DNA from: Bin55 sp965116055 | GTDB taxonomy: Bacteria > Pseudomonadota > Gammaproteobacteria > Pseudomonadales > Azotimanducaceae | NCBI GenBank assembly: GCA_965116055.1 | Contig: OZ220466.1 | Coordinates: forward strand, 2,976,001 to 3,040,000 | DNA length: 64,000 bases | Direction: 5' to 3' | Shown: piece after piece, positions 27,454 to 37,006 of the stretch | Position numbering within the stretch: position 1 is the first letter of the stretch | How the letters are laid out: the number at the start of each line of letters is the position of its first letter | Notes under the pieces: model-generated | Seen by the model: only the letters and a program-made list of their open reading frames with translations | What the model was told of the DNA's origin: nothing | Databases searched by the model: none | Position numbers and translations under genes: made by a program

Positions 27454-27474
27454 GCGCTAACGATCTGCTAGCGC
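27454..27474. promoter_or_regulatory. Inverted repeat in the TRAP/P450 divergent promoter region
   Basis: GCGCTA (27454-27459) and TAGCGC (27469-27474) are exact inverted copies spaced by nine bases, in the 106-base region between the divergent dctP and P450 starts. The spacing suits a dimeric regulator binding on one DNA face. No regulator gene is adjacent. Confidence 0.35.
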
Positions 27475-27538
27475 TTTGCTATGATTTTCGTCATGCTGAA
27501 GTGCTAGTCTAGGCGCAGCAATATCGTAAAGGAGGAAG

Positions 27539-28867
27539 ATGGTCATGGCTGCGCAACAAGAACCGCGTACGTTTGATGTTTATCGCGAAAATCTAACTGA
27601 TCTGTGGGCGGAATGGGATATTGATGTTCATCAAGACCCTTACAGCATTCCCCTTGATGATTTCGTATGTGCACATCCGTACTTATTCCGCGAGAACACC
27701 ATTCTTCCGTATTTCGAGCGGCTGCGCAAAGAAGACCCAGTGCATTTCAATGAGGAGTCGCCGTTCGGCCCCTATTGGGATATTACAAAGTATCGAGACA
27801 TCGTTGCTATTGAGAAGGACTTTACATGCTTTTCCTCCGAGTCGAAACACGGTGGGATTCAATTGGGCGGGATCAAGTACGAAACACCTGATCCAACGTT
27901 TTCCTTACCGATGTTCATCGCAATGGATCCACCTAAGCACGATGAACAGCGCAAAATCGTTCAGCCGCGCTTTACGCAGCGAGCTTTACGCGATTTAGAG
28001 GACGATATTCGACAACGAGCGCAAATCATTCTCGACGGCCTGCCGCGTAATGAAACGTTTAACTGGGTTGATCATGTTTCTAGAGAGTTGACCGGCCAGA
28101 TGCTGGCCCAGTTATTCGACGTACCGCAAGAAGACCGGCATAAGTTGCTATATTGGTCGGATACTATCCAAAACGCTTCAAACATTGAATTTTTTGAAAC
28201 CATTGAGGACGCATTCAAGGTTCTCTGGGAGTGTCACGCCTATTTCGCTGAATTGTGGCAAGAGAAACTAAAGCAAACCAAGCCAGGTAACGACCTTATT
28301 TCCATGCTCGCCTTCGGCGAAGCGACCAAAAACATGCCGCCAAACGAGTATTTGGGCAATGTTCTGCTACTTATTGTGGGCGGTAACGACACCACTCGTA
28401 ACAGCATTAGCGGCGGCGTGCTCGCGCTGAATCAATTTCCAGCGCAATACGCAAAACTCAAGCAGAACCCCGAACTCATACCGAGTATGGTGTCCGAAAT
28501 GATCCGTTTTCAAACGCCTGTCGCGCATATGGCTAGAACCGCGTTAAGAGACACCAACTTCGGTGGAAAAACGATTCGTGAAGGTGATCGTCTCGCCCTC
28601 TGGTATCTCTCCGGCAATCGCGACGAGGAGGTTATACCGCAACCCAATGAGTTTCTGATTGATCGACCTAACGTTCGTAACCATCTTTCATTCGGCTTTG
28701 GTATTCATCGTTGCATGGGTAATAGACTTGGAGAAATGCAGCTACGGGTATTGTGGGAAGAGATCGAAAAACGTTTCGATCGCATTGAACTTGATGGCGA
28801 ACCGAAATATCTTCAGTCTTCGTTCATTCATGGAATTCGGGAATTACCTGTTCGCATCGCAGCGTAA
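27539..28867 (+). CDS. Cytochrome P450 (class I bacterial type)
   Basis: Haem-thiolate monooxygenase, 442 residues, soluble. The I-helix motif GGNDTTRNSISGG, the ExxR pair in SEMIRFQTP, and the haem-binding FGFGIHRCMGNRLGEMQ with Cys392 are all present. An internal HMARTALRDTNFGG matches CYP families acting on terpenoids, sterol side chains or fatty acids. GGAGG precedes ATG 27539 by three bases; ATG 27545 has better spacing. No ferredoxin or reductase gene is nearby, so electrons must come from elsewhere. It heads a run with a sulfatase and a CmcJ-like oxygenase. Confidence 0.95.
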   Translation: MVMAAQQEPRTFDVYRENLTDLWAEWDIDVHQDPYSIPLDDFVCAHPYLFRENTILPYFERLRKEDPVHFNEESPFGPYWDITKYRDIVAIEKDFTCFSSESKHGGIQLGGIKYETPDPTFSLPMFIAMDPPKHDEQRKIVQPRFTQRALRDLEDDIRQRAQIILDGLPRNETFNWVDHVSRELTGQMLAQLFDVPQEDRHKLLYWSDTIQNASNIEFFETIEDAFKVLWECHAYFAELWQEKLKQTKPGNDLISMLAFGEATKNMPPNEYLGNVLLLIVGGNDTTRNSISGGVLALNQFPAQYAKLKQNPELIPSMVSEMIRFQTPVAHMARTALRDTNFGGKTIREGDRLALWYLSGNRDEEVIPQPNEFLIDRPNVRNHLSFGFGIHRCMGNRLGEMQLRVLWEEIEKRFDRIELDGEPKYLQSSFIHGIRELPVRIAA

Positions 28868-28921
28868 TCCCATGCCGTAACTTGACCATCCTGTTCCTTC
28901 GGATAGCAAGAGGGCTGTTGC

Positions 28922-30316
28922 TTGGCTAAGCCGAACGTATTGTTCCTCATGACCGACCAGCAACGCGCAGATGCGATGAGTTGTTCGAGTAACGATTCTT
29001 GGGTGAAGACTCCTCATCTCGACCGCATTGCTGCAGAAGGCATTAGATTCTCAAATTGCACGACCACGACGCCGATCTGCATTCCAGCCAGAGTAACGCT
29101 GGCTACAGGTCTATACCCACACAACACACACGTTTGGAATAACCTGCAATACACGCTACCAGCATCATCTCAAACCTGGATGCGCGAACTTAAAAAGATG
29201 GGTTATCGAACCAGCATATTCGGGAAAACCCATCTACATCCGCACCGCGGCGACTTGCGCGATCGCGAACACTTGTTGCATGCTTGGGGACTCGACGATG
29301 TTGATGAAATTGGTGGGCCTCGTGCCAGCACGACCGTAATGAGCCATATGACGGCGCGCTGGGAAGAAAAAGGCTTGCTGGAGGCATATCGTACCGACTA
29401 CGCAGATCGTTTTGCAACGAAACCACATGTTGTTCGTCCATCAACCTTACCACTTGAGGAATACGCCGATGTCTATGTCGGGCAACAAGCGAAGCAGTAC
29501 CTTGCCGCGTACGATCGCAACGAACCTTGGTTTTGTTGGGTAACCTTTGGCGGGCCGCACGAACCGTGGGACGCACCTGAACCATACGCCAGTATGTACG
29601 ACCCAACCCGTATGCCCGCGCCCCATCCGCGACCGCCGGAGCCCAATGCCGACCGACGACCGCAAGGGTGGCTCGATCAGTTTATGGCACGTCGAACTCC
29701 TACATTTGAAGACGGCGATCAAGCCGCAATGCGAGCGAATTACGCCGGCAATGTAACGCTTATAGATGATCAGATTGGAGAGATTCTGACAATCATTGAA
29801 CAGCGTGGCGAACTAGAAAACACCATCATTGCATTCACGTCCGACCACGGCGAAATGAATGGGGATTGGGATCTGATTTATAAGAGGAATTTCCTTGACG
29901 GCTCAGCCAGGGTACCTCTGCTATTTCGGTCACCTCAAACCCTGACTGATGGCAACAAGGTCGTCGACACGCCGGTCGAGAATATTGATCTCGGTCCGAC
30001 CGTAGTCGAATTAGCAGGCGGCGAATTACCGTATCAGCAATTCGGCCAATCGCTGGTATCCTTATGGCAAAAAGTAGTACCGGAGCCGCGTACCGCCATA
30101 TCCGAAATAGATTATGAATTCATGATCTCTGATGGTGAATACAAAATGATGGTAAATCGAGAAGGCGAACCGTATTACCTATTGAACCAAACTATTGACG
30201 ATTTCGAATCACGAAACCTCATCAATGGCGACGCACCGCAAGGTGTTATCACACATTTAAAAAGTCAGCTCCTTGAACGCCTCGCGAAATCGCAATTACA
30301 AGCGCCCTGGTACTAG
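28922..30316 (+). CDS. Type I sulfatase
   Basis: Sulfate-ester hydrolase of the alkaline phosphatase fold, 464 residues. It opens with PNVLFLMTDQQRADAMS (metal-binding Asp) and carries CIPAR with Cys53, the site converted to formylglycine in the CxPxR motif. Further family features: GKTHLHPHRGD, FGGPHEPWDAPEPY, and FTSDHGEMNGDWDL (metal Asp-His). No signal peptide is evident, so a cytoplasmic enzyme acting on an imported sulfated compound is likely. Start TTG 28922 has AGAGGG upstream. The maturase is not nearby. Confidence 0.92.
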   Translation: MAKPNVLFLMTDQQRADAMSCSSNDSWVKTPHLDRIAAEGIRFSNCTTTTPICIPARVTLATGLYPHNTHVWNNLQYTLPASSQTWMRELKKMGYRTSIFGKTHLHPHRGDLRDREHLLHAWGLDDVDEIGGPRASTTVMSHMTARWEEKGLLEAYRTDYADRFATKPHVVRPSTLPLEEYADVYVGQQAKQYLAAYDRNEPWFCWVTFGGPHEPWDAPEPYASMYDPTRMPAPHPRPPEPNADRRPQGWLDQFMARRTPTFEDGDQAAMRANYAGNVTLIDDQIGEILTIIEQRGELENTIIAFTSDHGEMNGDWDLIYKRNFLDGSARVPLLFRSPQTLTDGNKVVDTPVENIDLGPTVVELAGGELPYQQFGQSLVSLWQKVVPEPRTAISEIDYEFMISDGEYKMMVNREGEPYYLLNQTIDDFESRNLINGDAPQGVITHLKSQLLERLAKSQLQAPWY

Positions 30317-30430
30317 AGCCTGCGCTCAATTGATGTTCTTCTAGGGGCATCGGTTACTTCGTCCTTAAGAGACGACTCTTCACGTAGTATGTGATAATTC
30401 TTTGATTCCCTTGTTACGAACAATAAAACT

Positions 30431-31708
30431 ATGCCATACGCCGTTTCTCAAGAACAAGAAACTGCATCAGACTTGAATGTGCAATCGAACGCTTACGTTC
30501 CGACATTCGAGCTGACGAAGGGTCAAGCTGCACCGATTGCTGCACACGGCGGCATCTCATATATGTCGTTCGACCGGAACGGTGATGCCGGTACCGCCGT
30601 TGCATTGGACGATGCCTTGCAGTTAATTTCGGAAGGAAAGGGTCAAAGCGTTATCGATTGGATCGACAATGCGCCAGCAGGGGCGATTGATACAAAATGG
30701 GGCAAAGGCTTTCGCACGTACAACGAATGCATGGCCTACATTAATGAACAAGGTATTGAAGCACCCGAAGGCGGTTTAGCCCTACCGTTGAGGTACACGG
30801 TTCACGAGCAACCCTCGTATTCGATCGTATCGTCAAACGCATTGTGGCGGGATCCTGCTCGACAGGAAGATGCTGCGCGATTACGTAAAGAAGAGCGCGA
30901 TATCGGCCGGCGATGTCTCTATTTTCCGCAGATTTTGCGCGACGCAAGACGCATGGAAGAGTATTACCCAGGTCTCTCTCCGCAAAGCCCTGAATGCATG
31001 GACAAACTTGGCGTCTCGTTAGCCCATTGCGAGTCGAAATGTCAAAACTTCTACGATGCGGCAGAAGTCGAACGCGTGTTTTACCGAGAAATCGAACAGT
31101 TACTGCTTGATTTCTTTCCTGGCGCAACGGATGCGCTCGTATACAACCATGATGTGTTCGATAAGGACTATCAAGGCGACCGCACGGAAAATCAAGAAGC
31201 CAAAAATCCCGGCGTGAACGCGGGATACGCTAATTTGGTGCACAATGATCTCAATGACAACAGTGGGCGGGTTCGCTGTCGTGAATTGCTCACGAAGAAT
31301 TTACGTAATTTCGGCCGTACCCAGCATTACTCCGAGGCTGAGGCGGATGCCAAAATGTCGCGCCGATTCATGTCGATCAATCTGGCAAAGCCCATGGAAA
31401 CTGTCGAACAGTTTCCTTTCGTGCTGTGCGCATGGCCTTCCTTTGCAGATCAGCCTTATATCACGAACTATCGAATTTATGATGATCGCGTAGGGGAAAC
31501 CACACGGTTCACCCATCGTGCGAACCACGAGTGGTACTGGCTTCCGCGACAGAAATCCACGGAAGTGTCGATGTTGAAGTGTTACGACTCGATCACAGAC
31601 GGTTCTGTATCGCGTTGGTCATTCCATACAGCGTGCGTTGATCCCAGTGTACCCGAAGATGCTCGTTGCCGGAAAAACGTAGTGGTGCGTTCCTTCGTAT
31701 TTTTCTAG
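30431..31708 (+). CDS. CmcJ/NvfI-like oxidoreductase (2-oxoglutarate/Fe(II)-type fold, putative)
   Basis: A 425-residue protein resembling CmcJ and the fungal NvfI/AsaB group: VHNDLNDNSGRVRCRELL supplies the His271-x-Asp273 pair, SINLAKPMETVEQFPFVLCAWPS follows, and the end KCYDSITDGSVSRWSFHTACVDP supplies a distal His399 and closing strand. The first ~110 residues (SYMSFDRNGDAG, IDTKWGKGFRTYNECMAYI) are an unusual extension. Cys-rich segments occur near 193-206. In known members the fold serves methoxylation or endoperoxide chemistry. Clustering with a P450 and a sulfatase suggests breakdown or tailoring of a complex molecule. Confidence 0.7.
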   Translation: MPYAVSQEQETASDLNVQSNAYVPTFELTKGQAAPIAAHGGISYMSFDRNGDAGTAVALDDALQLISEGKGQSVIDWIDNAPAGAIDTKWGKGFRTYNECMAYINEQGIEAPEGGLALPLRYTVHEQPSYSIVSSNALWRDPARQEDAARLRKEERDIGRRCLYFPQILRDARRMEEYYPGLSPQSPECMDKLGVSLAHCESKCQNFYDAAEVERVFYREIEQLLLDFFPGATDALVYNHDVFDKDYQGDRTENQEAKNPGVNAGYANLVHNDLNDNSGRVRCRELLTKNLRNFGRTQHYSEAEADAKMSRRFMSINLAKPMETVEQFPFVLCAWPSFADQPYITNYRIYDDRVGETTRFTHRANHEWYWLPRQKSTEVSMLKCYDSITDGSVSRWSFHTACVDPSVPEDARCRKNVVVRSFVFF

Positions 31709-31827
31709 CGGATGATCCGCGAAGGACGACTACTGAGATGAGGTGTGCAGATGGGTGATTTCCTACGTACAGCTGGGCACACGTGCCGACCGTAATGTAT
31801 CTAACGATGGACCGAATAGATGGATTG

Positions 31828-32193
31828 TTAGATCTCGAGTAGTAACTCGAATCCGCCGAAGATCATTCGGTTACCATCAAATGGCACAGGATGCTGGCTT
31901 TCGTCGAATCTTTCATCTGTCTCGGCCATCTCATGCATACGCGCTACGCCTTGATCGCGCGTTTCTTTATCGGGCCATTCGACCCACGAAAACGCAACAG
32001 ATTCTCCGCTTGCCGCTTTAACGGCCTTATAGAAATCAGTCTGGTTGCCCTCTGGAATATCATCACCCCAACATTCGACAACCCGTGTTGCTCCTAATTC
32101 CTTGAATAGGGGATCAATAAAGTGCGCATGATCAATAAAAGCTTGCTTATTCGCCGTCGGAACAGCAGATATAAAACCGTCGATATAAGGCAT
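31828..32193 (-). CDS. DUF1428 family protein
   Basis: A 121-residue dimeric alpha/beta-barrel (ferredoxin-like) family protein. Matching features: YIDGFISAVPTANKQAFIDHA, GATRVVECWGDDIPEG, TDFYKAVKA, VAFSWVEWPDKETRDQG and the end MIFGGFELLLEI. Function is unknown in the family. It is convergent with the CmcJ-like gene. Confidence 0.9.
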   Translation of the reverse strand: MPYIDGFISAVPTANKQAFIDHAHFIDPLFKELGATRVVECWGDDIPEGNQTDFYKAVKAASGESVAFSWVEWPDKETRDQGVARMHEMAETDERFDESQHPVPFDGNRMIFGGFELLLEI

Positions 32194-32519
32194 ATTGAGA
32201 TCTCCTCTGAAAGAATCAAACAGACTTTATGATGGATGGGTTTAAATCTTAGGTATGGATCAAGTCTTCAATACCGTTGCTTAAAGCGACTGCATCGTTG
32301 TCGTGTGAAATGAGCTAGGCCTTACTGCACTGCAAAACAAATCAGCAACATGATTCGATAGGATCAATTGAGAGAATCAGATTGGTAACGTCGTAGACTG
32401 TGAGCAGGTTACGGCTCAAACGTCTAGAAAACTCGTACAATCCGCCACTTACGGCTCAACCCTCGCCCCATTCATGAGGTTAGGGATGCCTTGACTTCTT
32501 CACATCTTTACGCTTTCCG
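32194..32519. other. Intergenic region upstream of the transhydrogenase operon
   Basis: This lies between divergent DUF1428 and pntA. An 11-base direct repeat, TTACGGCTCAA, occurs at 32409-32419 and 32449-32459, start to start 40 bases apart, about four helical turns, upstream of pntA. This might be a regulator pair. No other structure seen. Confidence 0.4.
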
Positions 32520-33650
32520 ATGCACATAGTTGCGACCAAGGAAACTTGGCCTGGTGAAAAACGCGTTGCGTTAGTCCCGCAAGCGGTAAAAAAATTAACC
32601 GAACTTGGCTTTGATGTGAGTCTTCAAAATGGCTGCGGTGAAGACGCCGGCTATACAGACGACGCCTATCAGACGGCAGGTGCATCCTTGAGCGAATACG
32701 CAGATGAAGTGCTGCGCCGTGCCGACATCGTTCTCGCAGTTCGCCCACCGACTCCAGAAATGATTTCGTGGTATCCGGAAGGTGCCACATACCTTGGTTT
32801 TCTGGATCCATTTCGACACGATCTCGCAGTAAACGAGTTCGTTAATCGCCGAATAACTGCGATCTCCTTAGATATGGTGCCACGCAGCACCCGTGCCCAA
32901 AAACTTGACTGCTTGTCTTCGCAAGCGAGTCTCGGTGGCTATGCAGCCATCATCTTGGCAGCGTACCACTTACCGCGCATTTTTCCATTGATGATGACGC
33001 CCGCAGGTACGTTATCGCCAGCTCGAGTTTTCATTATTGGAGCTGGTGTTGCAGGCTTGCAAGCTATTGCAACTGCCCATCGACTAGGGGCTCGAATCGA
33101 AGCGTTCGATACGCGACCAGTCGTAAAAGAGGAAGTACAGAGTTTAGGCGCGAGATTCCTTGACATCAATTTAGGCGAGCTCGGCCAAACTGAACAGGGT
33201 TACGCCCTGCAACTCACACCGGAACAAGAAGAGAAACAACGTCAAGGCATGGCCGCGGCCATCGCACGCTCCGATATCGTTGTGACAACGGCTCAAGTAC
33301 TCGGCCGACCAGCTCCACGCATCGTTACGGAAGCCATGATCAAAGCGATGCAACCGACTAGTGTGGTGATTGATATGGCCGTCGAAACGGGCGGCAACGT
33401 CGAGGGCTCCGAACTTGACGACATAGTAGATATCAACGGCGTGAAAGTGATCGGCATGGGTAACTTGCCGTCACAAGTCGCTGGGCACGCGAGTGAGATG
33501 TACGCTTCAAATATCTTCGAATATCTCAACGAATTCAAAGGCAACCAACCTGGCACGATCGAACTGGATCGCGACGATGAAATACTCAATGCTTCACTGA
33601 TCGCACGCGACGGTGCCATTGTGAACAAGCAAATCAAAACGTTGTACTGA
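32520..33650 (+). CDS. pntAA: NAD(P)+ transhydrogenase alpha subunit, part 1 (NAD-binding domain I)
   Basis: Soluble dI component of the proton-translocating transhydrogenase, binding NADH. The alanine dehydrogenase/PNT fold has KETWPGEKRVALVPQAV, EYADEVLRRADIVLAV, the Rossmann VFIIGAGVAGLQAIATAHRLGA, VVKEEVQSLGA and MAVETGGNVEGSE. Length 376 shows a split subunit lacking membrane helices, as in Rhodospirillum-type enzymes and unlike E. coli PntA. It is followed after three bases by the membrane part. Confidence 0.95.
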   Translation: MHIVATKETWPGEKRVALVPQAVKKLTELGFDVSLQNGCGEDAGYTDDAYQTAGASLSEYADEVLRRADIVLAVRPPTPEMISWYPEGATYLGFLDPFRHDLAVNEFVNRRITAISLDMVPRSTRAQKLDCLSSQASLGGYAAIILAAYHLPRIFPLMMTPAGTLSPARVFIIGAGVAGLQAIATAHRLGARIEAFDTRPVVKEEVQSLGARFLDINLGELGQTEQGYALQLTPEQEEKQRQGMAAAIARSDIVVTTAQVLGRPAPRIVTEAMIKAMQPTSVVIDMAVETGGNVEGSELDDIVDINGVKVIGMGNLPSQVAGHASEMYASNIFEYLNEFKGNQPGTIELDRDDEILNASLIARDGAIVNKQIKTLY

Positions 33651-33653
33651 CAT

Positions 33654-33956
33654 ATGGAACTGCCATTCATCTATCTCGGCCTCGTTCTCGTACTGGCGAT
33701 ATTCCTCGGCTTCGAACTGATATCGAAAGTTCCGGCGACGTTGCATACGCCGCTTATGTCCGGTGCAAATGCCATTTCTGGCATTACGATCGTAGGTGCG
33801 CTACTGGCCGCTGGCGCCGGTCAAAACGCGAACCTGGCGATGTGGCTCGGTGCGGCCGCCGTGGTATTTGCAACCATCAATGTCGTCGGCGGCTATCTGG
33901 TCACCGATCGGATGCTGAAGATGTTCAAACCCCGCTCCGGTAAATCGAATCCATAG
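33654..33956 (+). CDS. pntAB: NAD(P)+ transhydrogenase alpha subunit, part 2 (membrane)
   Basis: A 100-residue membrane protein with three to four helices: LVLVLAIFLGFELISKVPATLHTPLMSGANAISGITIVGALL is recognisable in parts, with the conserved VPATLHTPLMSG loop and a Gly-rich helix. Together with PntB helices it forms the proton channel. It ends in a basic tail. It starts three bases after pntAA and precedes pntB by 13 bases. Confidence 0.94.
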   Translation: MELPFIYLGLVLVLAIFLGFELISKVPATLHTPLMSGANAISGITIVGALLAAGAGQNANLAMWLGAAAVVFATINVVGGYLVTDRMLKMFKPRSGKSNP

Positions 33957-33969
33957 TGCGACACACTCC

Positions 33970-35331
33970 GTGTTAGATCTCATCGCGATGAACACCGCCT
34001 ACATCGTAGCTGCGGCCCTTTTTATCTTCGGCTTGAAGATGCTAGGCAAACCCGCGACGGCGCGACGCGGTAATTTGCTGTCCGCACTCGGCATGTTGAT
34101 CGCGATTGTGGCGACGCTGCTTTCCGAGCATATTCTCGAATGGCATTGGATTGCTCTCTGCGTCGCAATTGGCACAATCATCGGCGCGCTGGCATCCCGA
34201 CTTGTCGCCATGACCGCAATGCCTGAAATGGTTGCGATTTTCAACGGCTTTGGAGGGGCTGCGAGTCTGCTTGTCGCGTGGGCAGCATTATTCGATTCCT
34301 ATAGCTTGTTCGTGGCGATTTCGGTTACGTTTTCAGTGATCATTGGCGGCGTAACGTTTGCAGGCAGCGCGGTCGCGTGGGGCAAACTTTCGGAGGTTAT
34401 GACCAGTCGCGCGATCATGTTTGGCGGTCAGCGCATCGTCAACTCGCTTCTGCTCCTGGCTCTGCTCGTGTGCGCGGTGATGTTTTGCCTTGACCCCTCC
34501 GCGCAATCGTATTACTTGTACGGCGTGATCGCGCTAGCGCTCATGCTCGGGGTGTTCGCCGTTATACCGATCGGCGGCGCTGACATGCCGGTTGTCATTT
34601 CCTTATTGAATAGCTATTCCGGGTTGGCGGCATGTGCTGCTGGCTTTGCTATCTCGAACATCATGTTGATTGTCGCAGGCTCGTTGGTCGGCGCGGCTGG
34701 CATCATTCTGACAAACATCATGTGCAAAGCGATGAATCGGTCCTTGACGAACGTGCTATTCAGCAGCTTCGGCGCGGTCAAAACCACGACGAAGGTTGAA
34801 GGCGAAGTCAAACCGATTTCGGCCGGAGACGCCTATCTCATTCTCGAAGCTGCTAATTCCGTCACGTTTGTACCCGGCTACGGCATGGCGGTGGCGCAAG
34901 CACAACATGTCGTATGCGAACTCGGCGAATTGCTGGAAAACTACGGCTGCGAAGTCAGCTATGCCATTCATCCAGTAGCCGGGCGTATGCCGGGACACAT
35001 GAATGTGCTGCTAGCGGAGGCGAATGTATCCTACGATCAACTCGTCGAAATGGACGATATAAATCCACGCATGCCAGCCATTGATGTCGCGGTGGTGATC
35101 GGCGCGAACGATGTTGTTAATCCGTCGGCGCACAGTGATGCAAACAGCCCGATTTACGGCATGCCGATCATCAACGTTAACGAAGCGAAAACTGTGTTCG
35201 TATTGAAGCGATCTATGGCGTCAGGCTTCTCCGGGGTGGATAATCCCTTGTTCACAGGGCCGAATACACGCATGTTGTTCGGGGATGCGAAAGAATCTAT
35301 ATCAGCAATCATCAGCGAATTCAAACCCTAG
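33970..35331 (+). CDS. pntB: NAD(P)+ transhydrogenase beta subunit
   Basis: A 453-residue subunit: about nine membrane helices, then the NADP-binding dIII domain. Hallmarks: MVAIFNGFGGAASLLVAWAAL, GGADMPVVISLLNSYSGLAA, and in dIII VIVPGYGMAVAQAQHVV-like FVPGYGMAVAQAQH, HPVAGRMPGHMNVLLAEANV, VVIGANDVVNPSA and KRSMASGFSGVDNPLF. GTG 33970 is used; ATG 33988 is possible. The enzyme uses the proton gradient to make NADPH from NADH. Confidence 0.96.
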   Translation: MLDLIAMNTAYIVAAALFIFGLKMLGKPATARRGNLLSALGMLIAIVATLLSEHILEWHWIALCVAIGTIIGALASRLVAMTAMPEMVAIFNGFGGAASLLVAWAALFDSYSLFVAISVTFSVIIGGVTFAGSAVAWGKLSEVMTSRAIMFGGQRIVNSLLLLALLVCAVMFCLDPSAQSYYLYGVIALALMLGVFAVIPIGGADMPVVISLLNSYSGLAACAAGFAISNIMLIVAGSLVGAAGIILTNIMCKAMNRSLTNVLFSSFGAVKTTTKVEGEVKPISAGDAYLILEAANSVTFVPGYGMAVAQAQHVVCELGELLENYGCEVSYAIHPVAGRMPGHMNVLLAEANVSYDQLVEMDDINPRMPAIDVAVVIGANDVVNPSAHSDANSPIYGMPIINVNEAKTVFVLKRSMASGFSGVDNPLFTGPNTRMLFGDAKESISAIISEFKP

Positions 35332-35472
35332 CCACTGGCAACGAAGGTTATTTCGTTCCTTGCAAGCCAGCTCGGCGCAGAAACGCTCCTCTGTAACGTA
35401 AGCGCCTACAGCTTTGGCCGTTGAACTTGAGCTAATTCGCGTCAAATAACCGCTCATGCCATGAGGATATCT

Positions 35473-36927
35473 ATGAATTCGACACAAGCTCCAGAGCGTA
35501 ATCCTCTCTTTTGGTATTACAGCTCAGCATCCATCGCGTTCGGCATTAAGAACAACGCATTCAGCTACTTACTGTTGCCGTTTACCACACAAGTGCTCGG
35601 CATGCCTGGTTACGTAGCCGCTAGCGCCCTTGGGGTCGCCATGCTCTGGGACGCTGTAAGCGATCTCATTTTGGGGCATTGGTCGGACAAGACGTCATCG
35701 CGCTTGGGTCGGCGTCATCCATTCATGTACGCTGCGCTGTTTCTTCTACCGTTGTCATTCTGGGGAATATTCAACCCGTTTACCGAGCTCACGGGAAACA
35801 TGCAATTCTGGTATGTACTGGTCTTTGCCATCCTGATTCGAACGGCAACCACGTTGGTTGAAGTGCCTTCGGCGGCTCAATTGCCGGAATTGGAATCCGA
35901 ATACGCGCGTCGGAGCCGTTGGCTATCGGCTCGCCATGCGTTTGGATGGTTGGGCGGCAACGGCCTTCACACGATCAACTTTTTTATTTGGGTCGGACAC
36001 TATGGTCTGGCGGTGCACACCGGTTATGCCATTTACGCGTGGGTAGGGGCGACGCTGATCGCAGTCTCTATCCTCGTATCTTCCCTCGGCACGCAAAAGT
36101 ACTTTGCTGCATTGCCCCGCCCACAAAAAAGTGCATTCGGACAAAACGTCTATGCCGTACTGATACATGCCTTTAAAGAATTAGTGCAGTCACTCGCGAA
36201 CTTGAACTTCGCGATGCTTTTCTTTAACGGCTTGTTCGTCGGCATCGCTGGTGGCATGCTCGCCGCACTCTACCTTTACAACGTAACTTATTTCTTTGGA
36301 TTTACGGGTCCACAGATTGCTATGACGGGAGTGTTCGTACTGTTAGCGCCGCTCTTCTCTGTGGTGCTCGTACCACTTCTGGGCAAGTTCTTCGGCAAAC
36401 GCACGATCGCAATCATTGCCATTTCTTGTTTCATTCTTTTAGTTCCTATTCCCTATTTGATGTTCTTGGCGGGGCTATGGCCGGCAATGGGAAGCTGGGA
36501 CTCTTTATTCGCTTACAGTGCATTCATTGTTATTGAAGTGGTTTGCTTAATTGTCAACGGCGTTATGCTCGACTCTATGATGGCAGATGTCGTTGAAGAT
36601 AGCGAAGTCGATACGAGCCGCCGAGCGGAAGGATTGTTCTATGCGACGCGGGGATTTGCGGCCAAGGCGATGTCAGCCGGCGGCATATTTCTTGCCGGCA
36701 TGATTGTGTCGATCGTCGGAATGGAATCCTTCGAAACCCCAGCTGATATGACGCACGACCACCGTGTCTTACTTACCTCCTGGTTCATGCCTATTTATTG
36801 TGGTCTACACGTCGTAGCGATTACGTTATTAATGTTCTTCAAAATCGAGCGCGATACACACGAACAGAATCTTGCAACGCTCGCTGCGCGCAAAGCATCC
36901 GAGATGGTCCAGATGCCCAGCAGTTAG
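35473..36927 (+). CDS. GPH-family (MelB-like) sugar/glycoside:cation symporter
   Basis: MFS-fold transporter, 484 residues, about twelve helices. The GPH signature is clear: AMLWDAVSDLILGHWSDKTS followed by SRLGRRHPFMYAALFLLPLSFWG. A second repeat contains MLDSMMADVVEDSEVDTSRRAEGLFYATRGFAAK, the typical central-loop region (quoted in pieces of the family). ATG 35473 has GAGGAT upstream; ATG 35461 would add four residues. The substrate could be a glycoside or another polar compound. It precedes a nitroreductase gene by 79 bases. Confidence 0.9.
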   Translation: MNSTQAPERNPLFWYYSSASIAFGIKNNAFSYLLLPFTTQVLGMPGYVAASALGVAMLWDAVSDLILGHWSDKTSSRLGRRHPFMYAALFLLPLSFWGIFNPFTELTGNMQFWYVLVFAILIRTATTLVEVPSAAQLPELESEYARRSRWLSARHAFGWLGGNGLHTINFFIWVGHYGLAVHTGYAIYAWVGATLIAVSILVSSLGTQKYFAALPRPQKSAFGQNVYAVLIHAFKELVQSLANLNFAMLFFNGLFVGIAGGMLAALYLYNVTYFFGFTGPQIAMTGVFVLLAPLFSVVLVPLLGKFFGKRTIAIIAISCFILLVPIPYLMFLAGLWPAMGSWDSLFAYSAFIVIEVVCLIVNGVMLDSMMADVVEDSEVDTSRRAEGLFYATRGFAAKAMSAGGIFLAGMIVSIVGMESFETPADMTHDHRVLLTSWFMPIYCGLHVVAITLLMFFKIERDTHEQNLATLAARKASEMVQMPSS

Positions 36928-37006
36928 TCGTCCAACCTATCTGGGCCATACATGCAAGCAGCCTGCAACCGATAATCAACGAAACATTTATTTATCGATC
37001 AAAAAC

